In this document: piece after piece, positions 45,346 to 55,626 of the stretch
How the letters are laid out: every line of letters starts with the position of its first letter
How positions within the stretch are numbered: position 1 is the first letter of the stretch
Source: Microbacterium sp. AG238
Lineage (GTDB): Bacteria; Actinomycetota; Actinomycetes; Actinomycetales; Microbacteriaceae
Length of the DNA stretch: 64,000 nucleotides
Direction: 5' to 3'
Assembly (NCBI RefSeq): GCF_003610405.1
Contig: NZ_RAQC01000003.1
Coordinates: forward strand, 109,301 to 173,300
Position numbers and translations under genes: made by a program
Notes under the pieces: generated by a model
Seen by the model: the letters and a program-made list of their open reading frames with translations, nothing else
What the model was told of the DNA's origin: nothing
The model's database searches: none

Positions 45346-45380
45346 ACGAAGGCCCGGGTGCATGGCATCCGGGCCTTCGT
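45346..45380 (+). terminator. groES terminator
   Basis: ACGAAGGCCCGG (45346-45357) pairs with 45369-45380 over 12 bp around an 11-base loop, 14 bases after the groES stop. It confirms that groES is a single-gene transcript. Confidence 0.8.
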
Positions 45381-45453
45381 CATGGCAGAAGCGCGGCGGC
45401 GGATGGCAGTCCGTCACGACCGCGACGTGTCATGACCGTCCTATGCTTGGCTC

Positions 45454-46395
45454 GTGACACCCGTCGATCCCGCCCGTGAGCGCACCCTGGGTGGGATCTA
45501 CGCCTTCTCGGCGTACGTCCTGTGGGGGTTCATGCCCCTCTACTTCCTCACGCTCGCCCCGATGGGGCCGTTCGAGGTCGTGTCGTGGCGCATCCTCTTC
45601 TCGCTCGTCTTCTGCGCGATCCTCCTCACGGTGCTCCGCGCCTGGGGGAAGCTGATCGCAATCCTGCGCACGCCGCGGCTGGTGCTGTGGACGATCGTCG
45701 CCGGCCTGCTCATCTACGTGAACTGGCAGGTCTTCCTCATCAGCACCCTCACCGGCCACGTGATCGAGGGGAGCCTGGGGTATTTCATCAACCCGATCGT
45801 CACGGTCCTCCTCGGCGTGCTCGTCCTGAAGGAGCGGCTGCGGGTCGCGCAGTGGGTCGCGATCGGCATCGCGGCGGTCGCGGTCGGCGTCATCGTCGTC
45901 GGGTACGGCGCATTCCCCTGGATCGCCCTGACCCTCGCGGCCAGCTTCGGAACCTATGGGCTGGTGAAGAAGCAGATCGGGCCGTCGGTGGATGCCGTCA
46001 GCGGGCTGACCCTCGAATCGCTCTGGCTCGCACCCGTCGCCATCGTCCAGGCGATCGTCGTCGCTGTCACCGGCGGGCTGATGTTCGGCTCGGTCAGCCC
46101 CGGGCACACCGCCCTGGTGACCCTCGCCGGCGTCGTCACCGCCGTGCCCCTCCTCTTCTTCGCGGCAGGTGCGCGGCGCAGCAGCCTCACGGTGATCGGT
46201 CTGCTGCAGTTCGCGGCACCGATCCTGCAGTTCATCACGGGCGCCTGGATCCTCGGCGAGCCGATGCCGCTCGAGCGCTGGATCGGGTTCGGGCTCGTCT
46301 GGCTCGCCCTCGTCGTACTCAGCGTCGACTCGCTGCGCGCCGCCCGTCGATCCAAGCGCGCCGACGCGGCATCCGATGTCGCGCCCGTCGTCTGA
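45454..46395 (+). CDS. rarD: RarD-type EamA permease
   Basis: 313 residues with about ten membrane segments in two EamA halves. GGIYAFSAYVLWGFMPLYF at the start and EGSLGYFINPIVTVLLGVLVLKERL in the first half are the RarD signature. These permeases are linked to small-molecule export, but the substrate is unproven. TATGCT (45442-45447) lies six bases before GTG 45454 with no ribosome site, so a leaderless transcript is likely. Confidence 0.85.
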   Translation: MTPVDPARERTLGGIYAFSAYVLWGFMPLYFLTLAPMGPFEVVSWRILFSLVFCAILLTVLRAWGKLIAILRTPRLVLWTIVAGLLIYVNWQVFLISTLTGHVIEGSLGYFINPIVTVLLGVLVLKERLRVAQWVAIGIAAVAVGVIVVGYGAFPWIALTLAASFGTYGLVKKQIGPSVDAVSGLTLESLWLAPVAIVQAIVVAVTGGLMFGSVSPGHTALVTLAGVVTAVPLLFFAAGARRSSLTVIGLLQFAAPILQFITGAWILGEPMPLERWIGFGLVWLALVVLSVDSLRAARRSKRADAASDVAPVV

Positions 46396-46533
46396 GTCCG
46401 CCGCACGGGAGCGGGGAGCCTGACCGCAGCGTCGTATTCCGGCTCGTCTGATCGGCCCGATGAGGGTCGTGGCGCCGGGCTCCGCCGCGGAACGTCGGGG
46501 TTCACGCGGCGCCGGAGATAACGATTGGGTCGC

Positions 46534-46587
46534 GTAACAGACCGTTAACACATCGCAACATCGCCGACGCGAGAGCGCCACTAGGTT
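46534..46587 (+). promoter_or_regulatory. Candidate nitrogen-type operator and -10 upstream of livJ
   Basis: GTAAC (46534), TTAAC (46545) and GCAAC (46555) repeat at about one helical turn, loosely like the GTnAC-N6-GnAAC boxes of actinobacterial GlnR. TAGGTT (46582-46587) is a possible -10 box. The fit is imperfect, so this is only a candidate. The rest of the 46396-46640 gap shows nothing clear. Confidence 0.3.
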
Positions 46588-46640
46588 TAACCCAACCTCG
46601 CGGGGCTTCGGTGCCGCGTTCCCACTCATCAAGGAGCACA

Positions 46641-47999
46641 ATGGGCGTTCTCACCCGTTCCCGCACCGCGAAGGTCCTCGGCGGTATCGCCGTGATCGGC
46701 GCGAGTGCCCTCGTCCTCGCAGGCTGTGCCGGAGACAGCGAACCCGCTGCGTCGGGCGACGCCGGCGGGAACACCTCGGCCGATTTCCCGATCGACTGCG
46801 ACGCGGCCGCGCCCGCGTCGTACACGCCGGAGTACACCTCGACCTCGACCGGTCCCGGAACCGACCTCACCTACACGATCGGCACGGCTCTGCCCGTGAC
46901 CGGCAACCTCGCCTTCCTCGGCCCGCCCGAGATCTCGGCGACCGAGTTCGCCGCCTCCGAGATCAACGCCGCGGGCAAGGGCATCACGATCGACCTGAAG
47001 CAGGGCGACTCGGGTGACACCGACAACAAGGCCTACGAGACCGAGATCCCCCGACTGCTGGGCGAAGGCGCCACGGCGATCATCGGTGCGGCATCCTCCG
47101 GTACGTCGCTGCAGTTCATCGACCAGGTGATCGCCGCGAACGCCATCCAGTTCTCGCCCGCCAACACCTCCGCGGCCTTCACCGGCTACAAGGACAACGG
47201 CCTGTACTGGCGCACCGCTCCCTCCGACGTGCTGCAGGGCGAAGTGCTCGGTAACCTGATCGGCGCCGACGGCAACGAGACGCTCGGCATGATCGTCCTC
47301 AACGACGCATACGGCACCGGCCTCGCGTGCTTCACCAAGGCCGCGTTCGAGGCTGCCGGCGGCGAGGTCGTCGCAACCTCGCTCTACAACACCGGTGACA
47401 CGAACTTCTCGGCCCAGGTCGAGGATGTTCTCGCAGCCGGCCCCGACGCGATCGCGCTGATCACGTTCGAAGAGGTCAAGACCATCATCCCCGAGCTGAT
47501 CGGCGCCGAGGTGGCCCCCGAGCAGCTCTACCTCGTCGATGGAAACCTGGCGAACTTCGGCGACGACTTCGAAGCCGGCACCATGGCGGGTGCGAAGGGC
47601 ACCTACCCCGCGGTCGACCCCGCGTCGATCGCGACCTTCCGCGACAACCTGCAGGCGTTCTGGACCGGTGCCGGCAACGCCGAGCTTCAGGACTTCACCT
47701 ACGGGCCGGAGTCGTATGACGCGGTCGTGCTGCTCGCTCTCGCGGCGCTGCAGGCCGGGTCGACGGCGGGCCCCGACGTGGCCGCGAACCTGCAGGCGGT
47801 CTCGGGCGGCTCGGGTGACGGCACGAAGTGCACGAGCTTCGCGGAATGCGCCGACCTGATCATCGCCGGCGAAGCCGCCGACTACGACGGCGTCTCGGGC
47901 CCGATCACCTTCAACGAGGTGGGCGACCCGACGGAGGCATCCATCGGTGTCTTCGAGTACGGCGACGACAACAACTACGAGTTCGTCCGCGTCGGCTGA
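46641..47999 (+). CDS. livJ: Liv-type ABC transporter substrate-binding lipoprotein
   Basis: About 452 residues. The signal peptide ends in the lipobox VLAGC near residue 33, so the protein is lipid-anchored outside the membrane. The mature part is a Peripla_BP_6 fold: YTIGTALPVTGNLAFLGPPEI, LRTAPS-like YWRTAPSDVLQG, NDAYGTGLACF. It should bind branched-chain amino acids or related compounds for the permease-ATPase operon at 49853-53904, from which it is separated by a terminator, repeats and a DUF559-like gene and faces the opposite way. AAGGAG precedes ATG 46641. Confidence 0.9.
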   Translation: MGVLTRSRTAKVLGGIAVIGASALVLAGCAGDSEPAASGDAGGNTSADFPIDCDAAAPASYTPEYTSTSTGPGTDLTYTIGTALPVTGNLAFLGPPEISATEFAASEINAAGKGITIDLKQGDSGDTDNKAYETEIPRLLGEGATAIIGAASSGTSLQFIDQVIAANAIQFSPANTSAAFTGYKDNGLYWRTAPSDVLQGEVLGNLIGADGNETLGMIVLNDAYGTGLACFTKAAFEAAGGEVVATSLYNTGDTNFSAQVEDVLAAGPDAIALITFEEVKTIIPELIGAEVAPEQLYLVDGNLANFGDDFEAGTMAGAKGTYPAVDPASIATFRDNLQAFWTGAGNAELQDFTYGPESYDAVVLLALAALQAGSTAGPDVAANLQAVSGGSGDGTKCTSFAECADLIIAGEAADYDGVSGPITFNEVGDPTEASIGVFEYGDDNNYEFVRVG

Positions 48000-48003
48000 T
48001 CAC

Positions 48004-48045
48004 CACGACGAGGGCCCCGGTCTCCTGGCCGGGGCCCTCGTCGTG
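48004..48045 (+). terminator. livJ terminator
   Basis: CACGACGAGGGCCCCGG (48004-48020) pairs perfectly over 17 bp with 48029-48045 around an 8-base loop, four bases after the stop. One of the strongest hairpins in the window. Confidence 0.85.
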
Positions 48046-48085
48046 TGCGGTGGGTGCGGGCTGGGCTCGGGGCCGGGGTTCGAGT

Positions 48086-48658
48086 TGGCAGTTGGCGCCC
48101 CCTCTCGGGGCGTGAGCGGGCGCGAGCTGCCAGGTGAGCCCGGGTCTGGATGGGGTCGGGGCTCGAGTTGGCAGTTTGCGCCCGCTCTCTTGGCGTGAGT
48201 GGGCGCGAGCTGCCAGGTGGGGCCCGGGGTCTGGACGGGGTCGGGGCTTGAGTTGGCAGTTTGCGCCCCCTCTCGTGGCGTGAGTGCGCGCGAGCTGCCA
48301 GGTGAGCCCGGGTCTGGATGGGGTCGGGGCTTGAGTTGGCAGTCGGCGCCCCCTCTCGTGGCGTGAGTGGGCGCGAGCTGCCAAGTAAGGCATGGGCCTG
48401 GGCTGGGTCGGTGTCCGAGCTGGCAGTTGGCGCCCCTTCGGAGGCGCGGAGCAGGCACGAGCAGCCACGTGTGGCGTGGACCGCCGGCTCGGCGTGCCGG
48501 CGCCCCGGCCAGTCCGGTTGGCCCACAGTTGCTGAATTGGCAGTTGGCGCCCACTCTCTGGGCGTGAGTGGGCGCAAGCTGCCAAGTGGGGCCATCGGTC
48601 TGGGATTGGGGTGGCAGTTGGCGCCCGTTCCTGGTTCGGGAGTGGGCGCGAGCTGACA
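48086..48658. repeat. Seven 47-nt palindromic repeats (family A)
   Basis: Units at 48086-48132, 48169-48215, 48254-48300, 48337-48383, 48421-48467, 48538-48584 and 48612-48658. Each is exactly 47 nt, opens TGGCAG(T)TTGGCGCCC or nearly so and closes with its near-complement ending CTGCCA. The first four sit in an 84-nt tandem unit whose spacers are also conserved; unit 5 has decayed. Apart from the livJ terminator this fills the gap 48000-48670, which holds no gene. An open frame on the minus strand through it is only repeat sequence. Confidence 0.9.
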
Positions 48659-48670
48659 GGCGGAGCGTGG

Positions 48671-49651
48671 TCAGCGCGGGGGAGACCAGCCGCGCCGTCG
48701 CAGGGCACCGCCCACGAGGGCCACTGCCGCGGAACCGGTGGGTCGGATGTGCGCGGAGGTGAGCCGCACCACCTCGAAGCCGAGAGCGACGTAGGCGGTG
48801 TGCTTCTCGATGTCGCGCGCCCATTGGCGTCTCGAGGTGCGGTGGTGGTCGCCCTCGACCTCGGCGATGACGCGGTACTCGGGCCAGACGGCATCCGCGA
48901 TCCCCGCTAAGCGCCCCGCACGATCCCGGATCTCACGGTCGAGCACAGGCTCCGGCAGCCCCGCCGCGACGACGACGAGCCGGAAGTCGGTCTCCAGCGG
49001 CGACATCGCGCCCTCACGAATGAGCGCGAGCGCTTCCGCGAGCTTCGCGGAGCCGACACGTCTCCCCGCGGCGGCGGCGGCAGCCAGCTCCTCGACCGTG
49101 CTCAGTCGCTCCTCGGGCAGGCGCCGCCCCCGCTCACCGCGCGGCACCCGCACGAGAGCATCGCCGATGCGGACCAGCTCGCGAACACCGGCATCCCGCC
49201 CGAGCATCGCCCACGTCGATGCCGGCGTCGACACCCGCAGGCCTCCGAGAGTGGTCACCTCGACGTGCGTCGGGGCGAGCTGGCGTCCTCGGATGCCGTG
49301 CCGGCGCGGTGCGCGCGCGGGCGCGACGACCCCCACCTCGAGCTCGCTCGGGGGACGAGCGCTCGTCCCCCAGAGCACCGCTGCCGTCCGTCCGCAGAAG
49401 AAGGCCCGCCCGTCCATGATCTGGGAGTAGGCTCGCGCGCGGTCGAGCACCCGGCGTCGGACCTCCTGATCGTCGTCGAGCAGCCCGCACGCTACGGCAT
49501 CCTCTGTTCCGCGCCTTCGGCGCACGCCGCGGAAGGGCGTGTCGAGGTCTGCCGCACGCAGCCGCTTGGGCGAGATGCCCGACGCCGATGCCGCGGCGCA
49601 CGAGAACACCTCGTCGAGGTCTTCGGGCAAAGGCTCCGGACGTCGCGGCAT
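48671..49651 (-). CDS. DUF559/Vsr-like endonuclease-fold protein (paired with family A repeats)
   Basis: About 326 residues. The N-terminal 200 residues look like the winged-helix and linker region of actinobacterial DUF559 proteins. The C-terminal region has IADAVWPEYRVIAEVEGDHH followed by RQWARDIEKHTAYVALGFEVVRLTS. This is a Vsr-like PD-(D/E)xK arrangement, with the Asp, Glu-x-Glu and a later Arg/Asp. DNA cleavage or nicking is possible but not shown. ATG 49651 follows GAGGGA with no gap, so the start is uncertain. Family A palindromes lie 12 bases after its stop and also upstream (49757-49817). Confidence 0.65.
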   Translation of the reverse strand: MPRRPEPLPEDLDEVFSCAAASASGISPKRLRAADLDTPFRGVRRRRGTEDAVACGLLDDDQEVRRRVLDRARAYSQIMDGRAFFCGRTAAVLWGTSARPPSELEVGVVAPARAPRRHGIRGRQLAPTHVEVTTLGGLRVSTPASTWAMLGRDAGVRELVRIGDALVRVPRGERGRRLPEERLSTVEELAAAAAAGRRVGSAKLAEALALIREGAMSPLETDFRLVVVAAGLPEPVLDREIRDRAGRLAGIADAVWPEYRVIAEVEGDHHRTSRRQWARDIEKHTAYVALGFEVVRLTSAHIRPTGSAAVALVGGALRRRGWSPPR

Positions 49652-49756
49652 TCCCTCATCCTGCGGGCGGCCGCGGCCCGCGTGTGGGCGGGCGTCCCCG
49701 CCTGTGCACATCCCACCCAGCTCTCTCGTGGGGGAGGAGCGCCGCCGTCAAATGCA

Positions 49757-49817
49757 CTTCGCCTGGCAGCTCAGGCCCCTTCCGCGTGTGAGAAGGGGCG
49801 AGAACTGCCAGGCGAAG
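49757..49817. repeat. Outlying TGGCAG...CTGCCA palindrome (family A relative)
   Basis: CTTCGCCTGGCAG (49757-49769) pairs perfectly with 49805-49817, and an inner GCCCCTT/AAGGGGC adds 7 bp around an 11-base loop. It shares the TGGCAG core and the GC-rich inner stem of the seven units, but its outer arms differ. It stands on the other side of the DUF559-like gene, and may also end livF transcription. Confidence 0.7.
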
Positions 49818-49847
49818 CCAGCCAAACCAGGCGAAGCCAGCCAAACC
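49810..49847. repeat. Two tandem 19-nt units against the livF stop
   Basis: AGGCGAAGCCAGCCAAACC occurs twice and a third copy begins (AGGCG) before reaching the livF stop codon. The unit includes the arm of the adjacent palindrome, so it probably arose by local slippage from it. Confidence 0.75.
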
Positions 49848-49852
49848 AGGCG

Positions 49853-50575
49853 TCAGGTGCCCAGGGTGCCGAGGTACAGGCCGATGACCTTGGGGTCGTT
49901 GAGCAGCTCGCGGCCGGTCCCCGTGTAGGCGTCGCGACCCTGGTCGAGGACGTACCCGCGGTCGCAGATCTGCAGGCAGCGCCGGGCGTTCTGCTCGACC
50001 ATGATCGTCGTCACGCCCGCCTTATTGATCTCCGACACCCGCAGGAACGCCTCGTCCTGACGCGACGGCGACAGGCCCGCCGACGGCTCGTCGAGCAGCA
50101 GGACGTACGGGTCCATCATGAGCGCGCGCCCCATGGCGACCATCTGACGTTCGCCGCCCGACAGCGATCCCGCCCGCTGCTGCAGCCGCTTGGCGAGATC
50201 GGGGAAGATGGATGTCACGAAGTCGGTGCGCTCCGCGACGACCTTCGGTCGCTGGTACGCCCCCATCTGCAGGTTCTCGGCGATCGTCAGGCTCGGGAAG
50301 ACGTTGTTCGTCTGCGGCACGAAGCCGACGCCCTTCGAGACGAGCTTGTTGGCGCGCAGCCCCGTGATCTCCTCGCCGTTCAGCTTCACCGAACCGGAGC
50401 GCACCTTCACCTGACCGAAGATCGCCTTGAGCATCGTGGACTTGCCGGCGCCGTTCGGGCCGATGATCCCCACGAGCTCACCGGGGGCGGCGGTGAGGTT
50501 CGCGCCGTTGAGGATGTTCACGCCGGGCAGATACCCCGCGTGCACGTCGGACAGCTCGACGACGTTCTCGGTCAC
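49853..50575 (-). CDS. livF: Liv-type ABC transporter ATPase LivF
   Basis: 240 residues. Walker A is GPNGAGKST, the signature is LSGGERQMVAMGRAL, Walker B is VLLLDEPSAGLSP, and the His switch is replaced by VEQN, as usual in LivF. It couples ATP hydrolysis to amino acid uptake with LivG and the two permeases. GTG 50575 overlaps the livG stop (GTGA). Last gene of the operon livH-livM-livG-livF. Confidence 0.93.
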   Translation of the reverse strand: MTENVVELSDVHAGYLPGVNILNGANLTAAPGELVGIIGPNGAGKSTMLKAIFGQVKVRSGSVKLNGEEITGLRANKLVSKGVGFVPQTNNVFPSLTIAENLQMGAYQRPKVVAERTDFVTSIFPDLAKRLQQRAGSLSGGERQMVAMGRALMMDPYVLLLDEPSAGLSPSRQDEAFLRVSEINKAGVTTIMVEQNARRCLQICDRGYVLDQGRDAYTGTGRELLNDPKVIGLYLGTLGT

Positions 50576-51609
50576 TTGCGGTCCCCATCCTTGTCGGCAT
50601 CCGCGGCACCCGCGGCATCCGGAACACCCGCGGCATCCGTGGTCGGCGCCTCTACGATCGCCTGGTCGAGCTCGTGCACGGTCTCGACGAGTTCCTCCGC
50701 CTCGGGCGGCAGCTCGCCGGCGTGGCGGCCCGTCACGACGCCGAGGTCGACGTCCTGATGCGCGCCGAGATACGCGTCGATCACGGCGGGGTTCTGCATC
50801 ACGGTGTCGGGCGGGCCCTCGGCGACGACGCGTCCTTCGGCCATCACGACCACCCAGTCGGCGATGTGGCGCACCATGTGCATGTCGTGCTCGACGAAGA
50901 CCACGGTCATGCCGAGGTCCTTCAGGTCGAGGATGTGGTCGAGCAACGACTGCGTCAGCGCGGGGTTCACCCCGGCCATCGGCTCGTCGAGCATGACGAG
51001 CACGGGATCGCTCATGAGCGCACGGGCCATCTCGAGGAGCTTGCGCTGTCCGCCCGAGAGCGACGCGGCGAAGTCCTTCTCTTTCGTGTCGAGCTTGAAC
51101 CGCGCGAGCAGGCCCCGCGCCTTCTCCTCGATCTCCGCCTCCTGCTTGCGCCAGAGGAAGGGGAGGATGCCGGCGAAGATCCCCTCGCCGGTCTGCTTCG
51201 GGGCACCGAGCTTCATGTTCTCGAGCACCGTGAGCAGACCGAGCGACTTCGTCAGCTGGAACGTGCGCACCTGGCCCATGCGGGCCGCCTTGAAGGCAGG
51301 GATGCCGGCCAGGTTGGTCCCGTCGAACGACCACGACCCCGCGTTGGGCTTGTCGAAGCCGGTGAGGAGGTTGAACAGCGTGGTCTTGCCGGCGCCATTC
51401 GGTCCGATCAGGGCGGTGATGGCACCGCGCGGAATCTCGAGGTGCTCGACATCGACCGCGGTCAGGCCGCCGAAGACGCGCTTGACGCCGTCGGCGACGA
51501 TGATGGGGTCGTTCTTCGCGACGCCGGGGCGGACCTCGCCGCTGCCGTCGTCTTTGTGCAGGCCGGTCGCCTTGGGGCGCGGCGTCGGGGGTACGACATC
51601 AGCGGACAA
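50572..51609 (-). CDS. livG: Liv-type ABC transporter ATPase LivG
   Basis: 345 residues. Walker A GPNGAGKTT, signature LSGGQRKLLEMARAL, Walker B VMLDEPMAGVNP and His switch VEHDMHM are all present. It is longer than usual LivG (about 255) because of a 35-residue N-terminal extension and a 60-residue acidic, Ala-rich tail ending in DAAGVPDAAGAADAD. The tail is low-complexity and probably disordered. It overlaps livM by 11 bases. Confidence 0.93.
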   Translation of the reverse strand: MSADVVPPTPRPKATGLHKDDGSGEVRPGVAKNDPIIVADGVKRVFGGLTAVDVEHLEIPRGAITALIGPNGAGKTTLFNLLTGFDKPNAGSWSFDGTNLAGIPAFKAARMGQVRTFQLTKSLGLLTVLENMKLGAPKQTGEGIFAGILPFLWRKQEAEIEEKARGLLARFKLDTKEKDFAASLSGGQRKLLEMARALMSDPVLVMLDEPMAGVNPALTQSLLDHILDLKDLGMTVVFVEHDMHMVRHIADWVVVMAEGRVVAEGPPDTVMQNPAVIDAYLGAHQDVDLGVVTGRHAGELPPEAEELVETVHELDQAIVEAPTTDAAGVPDAAGAADADKDGDRK

Positions 51610-52579
51610 AGGTCAGCTCCTTCTTGCTTCCGAGGATGCCCTGCGGGCGGAAGATCACCAGCAGCATGAGCGCGACGCCGACCAGCACGAACACGAGCAT
51701 CTGGCTCTGCTCGCTGGTCAGGAACGGCAGCCAGCCGATGTTGACGAGGGCCGGCAGCAGGTTCGACAGGAACGCGCGCACCACCCAGAAGAGCACGGCG
51801 CCGAGCACCGGGCCGAAGATGGTGGCCGCGCCGCCGAGCAGCAGCGCCGTCCAGACGTAGAACGTCTGCGAGGTGACGTAGACGTTCGGGTTGACGTTGG
51901 TCCCCATGGCGGTGACGATGCCGCCCGCCGCGATGATGACGCCGCCGACGATGAGCGCCTGCATCTTGAAGGCGAAGACGTTCTTGCCGAGCGAGCGCAC
52001 GGCGTCCTCGTCCTCGCGGATGCCGCGGATGACGCGCCCCCACGGGCTGCTCATGAGCAGCCAGACCAGCACGACCACGATCGCGATCGTGATGATCCCG
52101 ACGATGATGACCCACCACTGGTCCGACTGGTAGGTCCACGGCCCGAAACCCCACCGACCGGGAGGAAGCGGGTTGCTGGCGCGGAATCCGGCCTGGAAGC
52201 CCGAGAGACCGTCGGCCGATCCCGTCTGGTTGCGGAACGCCGACGTCAGGAAGAGCAGGCGCAGCACCTCGGCAGCTGCGATCGTCACGATCGCGAGGTA
52301 GTCGCCGCGCAGCCGGAGGGTCGGGATGCCCATGACGAGCGCGAAGATCACGGCGGCGATGAGGCCGACGAGCGCTGCCACCGGCCACGCGAGCCCGAAG
52401 GTGAGGATCGAGATGGCGAACCCGTAGGCGCCGATCGCCATGAACCCGGCGACACCCATGTTCAGCAGGCCCGCGAAGCCGAAGTGAACCGAGAGGCCGA
52501 TGGCGGCGAGGATGTACCCGAGGGTCGCCGGGGCGAGGATCTGCGCCGCGGTGTTGCTGAGGATCTGAAGGAAGTTCAC
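51599..52579 (-). CDS. livM: Liv-type ABC transporter permease LivM
   Basis: About 326 residues with eight to ten membrane segments. LLNMGVAGFMAIGAYGFAI and LRGDYLAIVTIAAAEVLRLL are LivM motifs; GRVIRGIREDEDAVRSLGKNVFAFKM is the ATPase-contacting EAA-like loop. GTG 52579 begins MNFLQILSNTAAQ, five bases after livH. Forms the channel with LivH. Confidence 0.92.
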   Translation of the reverse strand: MNFLQILSNTAAQILAPATLGYILAAIGLSVHFGFAGLLNMGVAGFMAIGAYGFAISILTFGLAWPVAALVGLIAAVIFALVMGIPTLRLRGDYLAIVTIAAAEVLRLLFLTSAFRNQTGSADGLSGFQAGFRASNPLPPGRWGFGPWTYQSDQWWVIIVGIITIAIVVVLVWLLMSSPWGRVIRGIREDEDAVRSLGKNVFAFKMQALIVGGVIIAAGGIVTAMGTNVNPNVYVTSQTFYVWTALLLGGAATIFGPVLGAVLFWVVRAFLSNLLPALVNIGWLPFLTSEQSQMLVFVLVGVALMLLVIFRPQGILGSKKELTFVR

Positions 52580-52584
52580 GATGC

Positions 52585-53904
52585 CTATCCGATTCGCTCT
52601 CGGCGCCCGAGGAGACCCTGCGGGCGGAACAGCAGGATGACGATCAGCACGACCAGCGCGCCGACGTACTTGAGGTCGGAGGGGATCCACAGCGTCGACA
52701 CCTCGACGAGGAGCCCCACGATGATGGCGCCCACGAGCGCGCCGAAGGCGGTCCCGAGACCGCCGAGCGTGACGGCGGCGAAGATGAGCAGCAGGATGCT
52801 CGTGCCCATGTCCCACTTGATGCCCGGGCGGAAGTAGGCCCACAGGACACCGGAGAGGCCGGCGAGGGCTGCGGCGACCACCCAGACGACCCGCACCACC
52901 GCGTCGACGTCGATGCCGCTGGCGGCGGCGAGCGAGGGGTTGTCCGAGACGGCCCGCGTCGCGCGGCCGATCCTCGTGCGCATCAGCCACCAGGCGAAGC
53001 CGGCGATGACCACGAGCGAGACACCCATGCTGATCACGTCGGTGAGGGTGAGACGGACGGGGCCGAGTCCGGGGATGACCGAGGTCGAACCGCCGGGGAG
53101 CTGCGCCGTCCCGCCGCCGACGAACATCTGGAAGACGTAGCGCAGCGCGAGCGAGAGGCCGATCGAGACGATCATGAGCTGCACGGTGCCGAGGCCGCGG
53201 CGTCGCAGCGGTCGCCACAGGCCGGCATCCATCGTCAGCCCGAACAGCGCCGACACGGCGACCGCCAATGGGATCGCGATCCAGATCGGCAGGCTGAAGC
53301 CGGCTGAGAACAGCAGCGCGGCGAGCGCGCCGAAGGTGACCATCTCGCCGTGGGCGAAGTTCGACAGTCCCGTCGTGCCGAACACGAGCGAGAGGCCGAT
53401 CGCGGCGAGGGCCAGCATGAGACCGAAGTTCAGCCCGTTGACCGCGCGGGAGAGCAGCTGGTCGACGAAGCTCGTCGTCTGCCGCTCGGCCGCTTCGAGG
53501 GTGAAGTTGCGTGTGATCGTGCTGGTCGCGCCGAACTCCACCTCGATGGTGGACTCGAAGCCCTCCGGAACCGACACCCCCGAGGGGAGGCTGTCTTCGA
53601 CGAGCTCGACGGTGTAGGCGACGTCCTTGGTCGGAACGCCGATCGAGAAGCTGCCTCTCTCGTTCGTCTCGCCTTCGGCTTCGAAGTCGCCGCCGGTCAC
53701 GACGATGGTGACTCCCTCGACGGGTTCACCGCCGGTGCGGACGTTGCCCGCGATCGTGAACGGCAACGACTCGGCGTCGTCGCCTGCGGCGAGGGCGGGG
53801 GAGGCGATGCCCAGGAACGCCACGGCGGCCAGGAGGCCGGCGATCAACGTCGAGAACATGCGCCTCGGGCGACGAGCAGCGCGCGTCATCGAAGTGATCG
53901 CCAC
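52585..53904 (-). CDS. livH: LivH permease with fused N-terminal secreted Ig-like domain
   Basis: About 439 residues against about 300 for ordinary LivH. Residues 1-40 are a signal-like segment ending GIASPALAA. Residues 45-125 are a carboxypeptidase-regulatory/Ig-like beta domain (FTIAGNVRTGGEPVEGVTIVV, ETNERGSFSIGVPTKD). The LivH core begins near residue 150: AVNGLNFGLMLALAAIGLSL, FGTTGLSNFAHGEMV, and ends LLFRPQGLLGRRERIG. AGGAGG is five bases before GTG 53904, so I prefer it to GTG 53910. First gene of the uptake operon. The extra domain would lie outside the cell, possibly docking the binding lipoprotein. Confidence 0.88.
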   Translation of the reverse strand: MAITSMTRAARRPRRMFSTLIAGLLAAVAFLGIASPALAAGDDAESLPFTIAGNVRTGGEPVEGVTIVVTGGDFEAEGETNERGSFSIGVPTKDVAYTVELVEDSLPSGVSVPEGFESTIEVEFGATSTITRNFTLEAAERQTTSFVDQLLSRAVNGLNFGLMLALAAIGLSLVFGTTGLSNFAHGEMVTFGALAALLFSAGFSLPIWIAIPLAVAVSALFGLTMDAGLWRPLRRRGLGTVQLMIVSIGLSLALRYVFQMFVGGGTAQLPGGSTSVIPGLGPVRLTLTDVISMGVSLVVIAGFAWWLMRTRIGRATRAVSDNPSLAAASGIDVDAVVRVVWVVAAALAGLSGVLWAYFRPGIKWDMGTSILLLIFAAVTLGGLGTAFGALVGAIIVGLLVEVSTLWIPSDLKYVGALVVLIVILLFRPQGLLGRRERIG

Positions 53905-54080
53905 TGGCACCTCCTGAGATAAGTGGACGAACGCCGAGAGGTACCGGTTCTGCTGGTGGCTTCGGCGACACCTGAACGTATGCGCTGATTGTTGCTTGCG
54001 TGTTTCCGGTGCGCAACAACGAATGCGGTGTGTCGTTTCGCGGATCTCGGGCGCGGGAATGCCGCGCGGCGCCGGGCGCT

Positions 54081-54086
54081 TAGAAT
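54081..54086 (+). promoter_or_regulatory. guaB -10 box
   Basis: TAGAAT lies 24 bases before the guaB ATG, and AAGGAG at the usual spacing follows it. No clear -35. The divergent gap (53905-54110) also contains TTGTTGC/GCAACAA arms 17 bases apart, a possible operator. Confidence 0.5.
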
Positions 54087-54092
54087 CGTTGA

Positions 54093-55616
<1,524 letters not shown>

Positions 55617-55626
55617 CCCCCGGGCC

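Noticed and set aside
48086..48658. CRISPR array made of seven regular 47-nt units
   Set aside because: The units are long imperfect palindromes, the spacers between the first four are themselves alike, spacing is irregular later, and no cas gene is present.
47911..48894. Minus-strand open frame of 327 codons across the repeat array
   Set aside because: It translates the repeats into periodic Arg/Pro/Ser-rich sequence, has no ribosome site, and runs over the ends of livJ and the DUF559-like gene.
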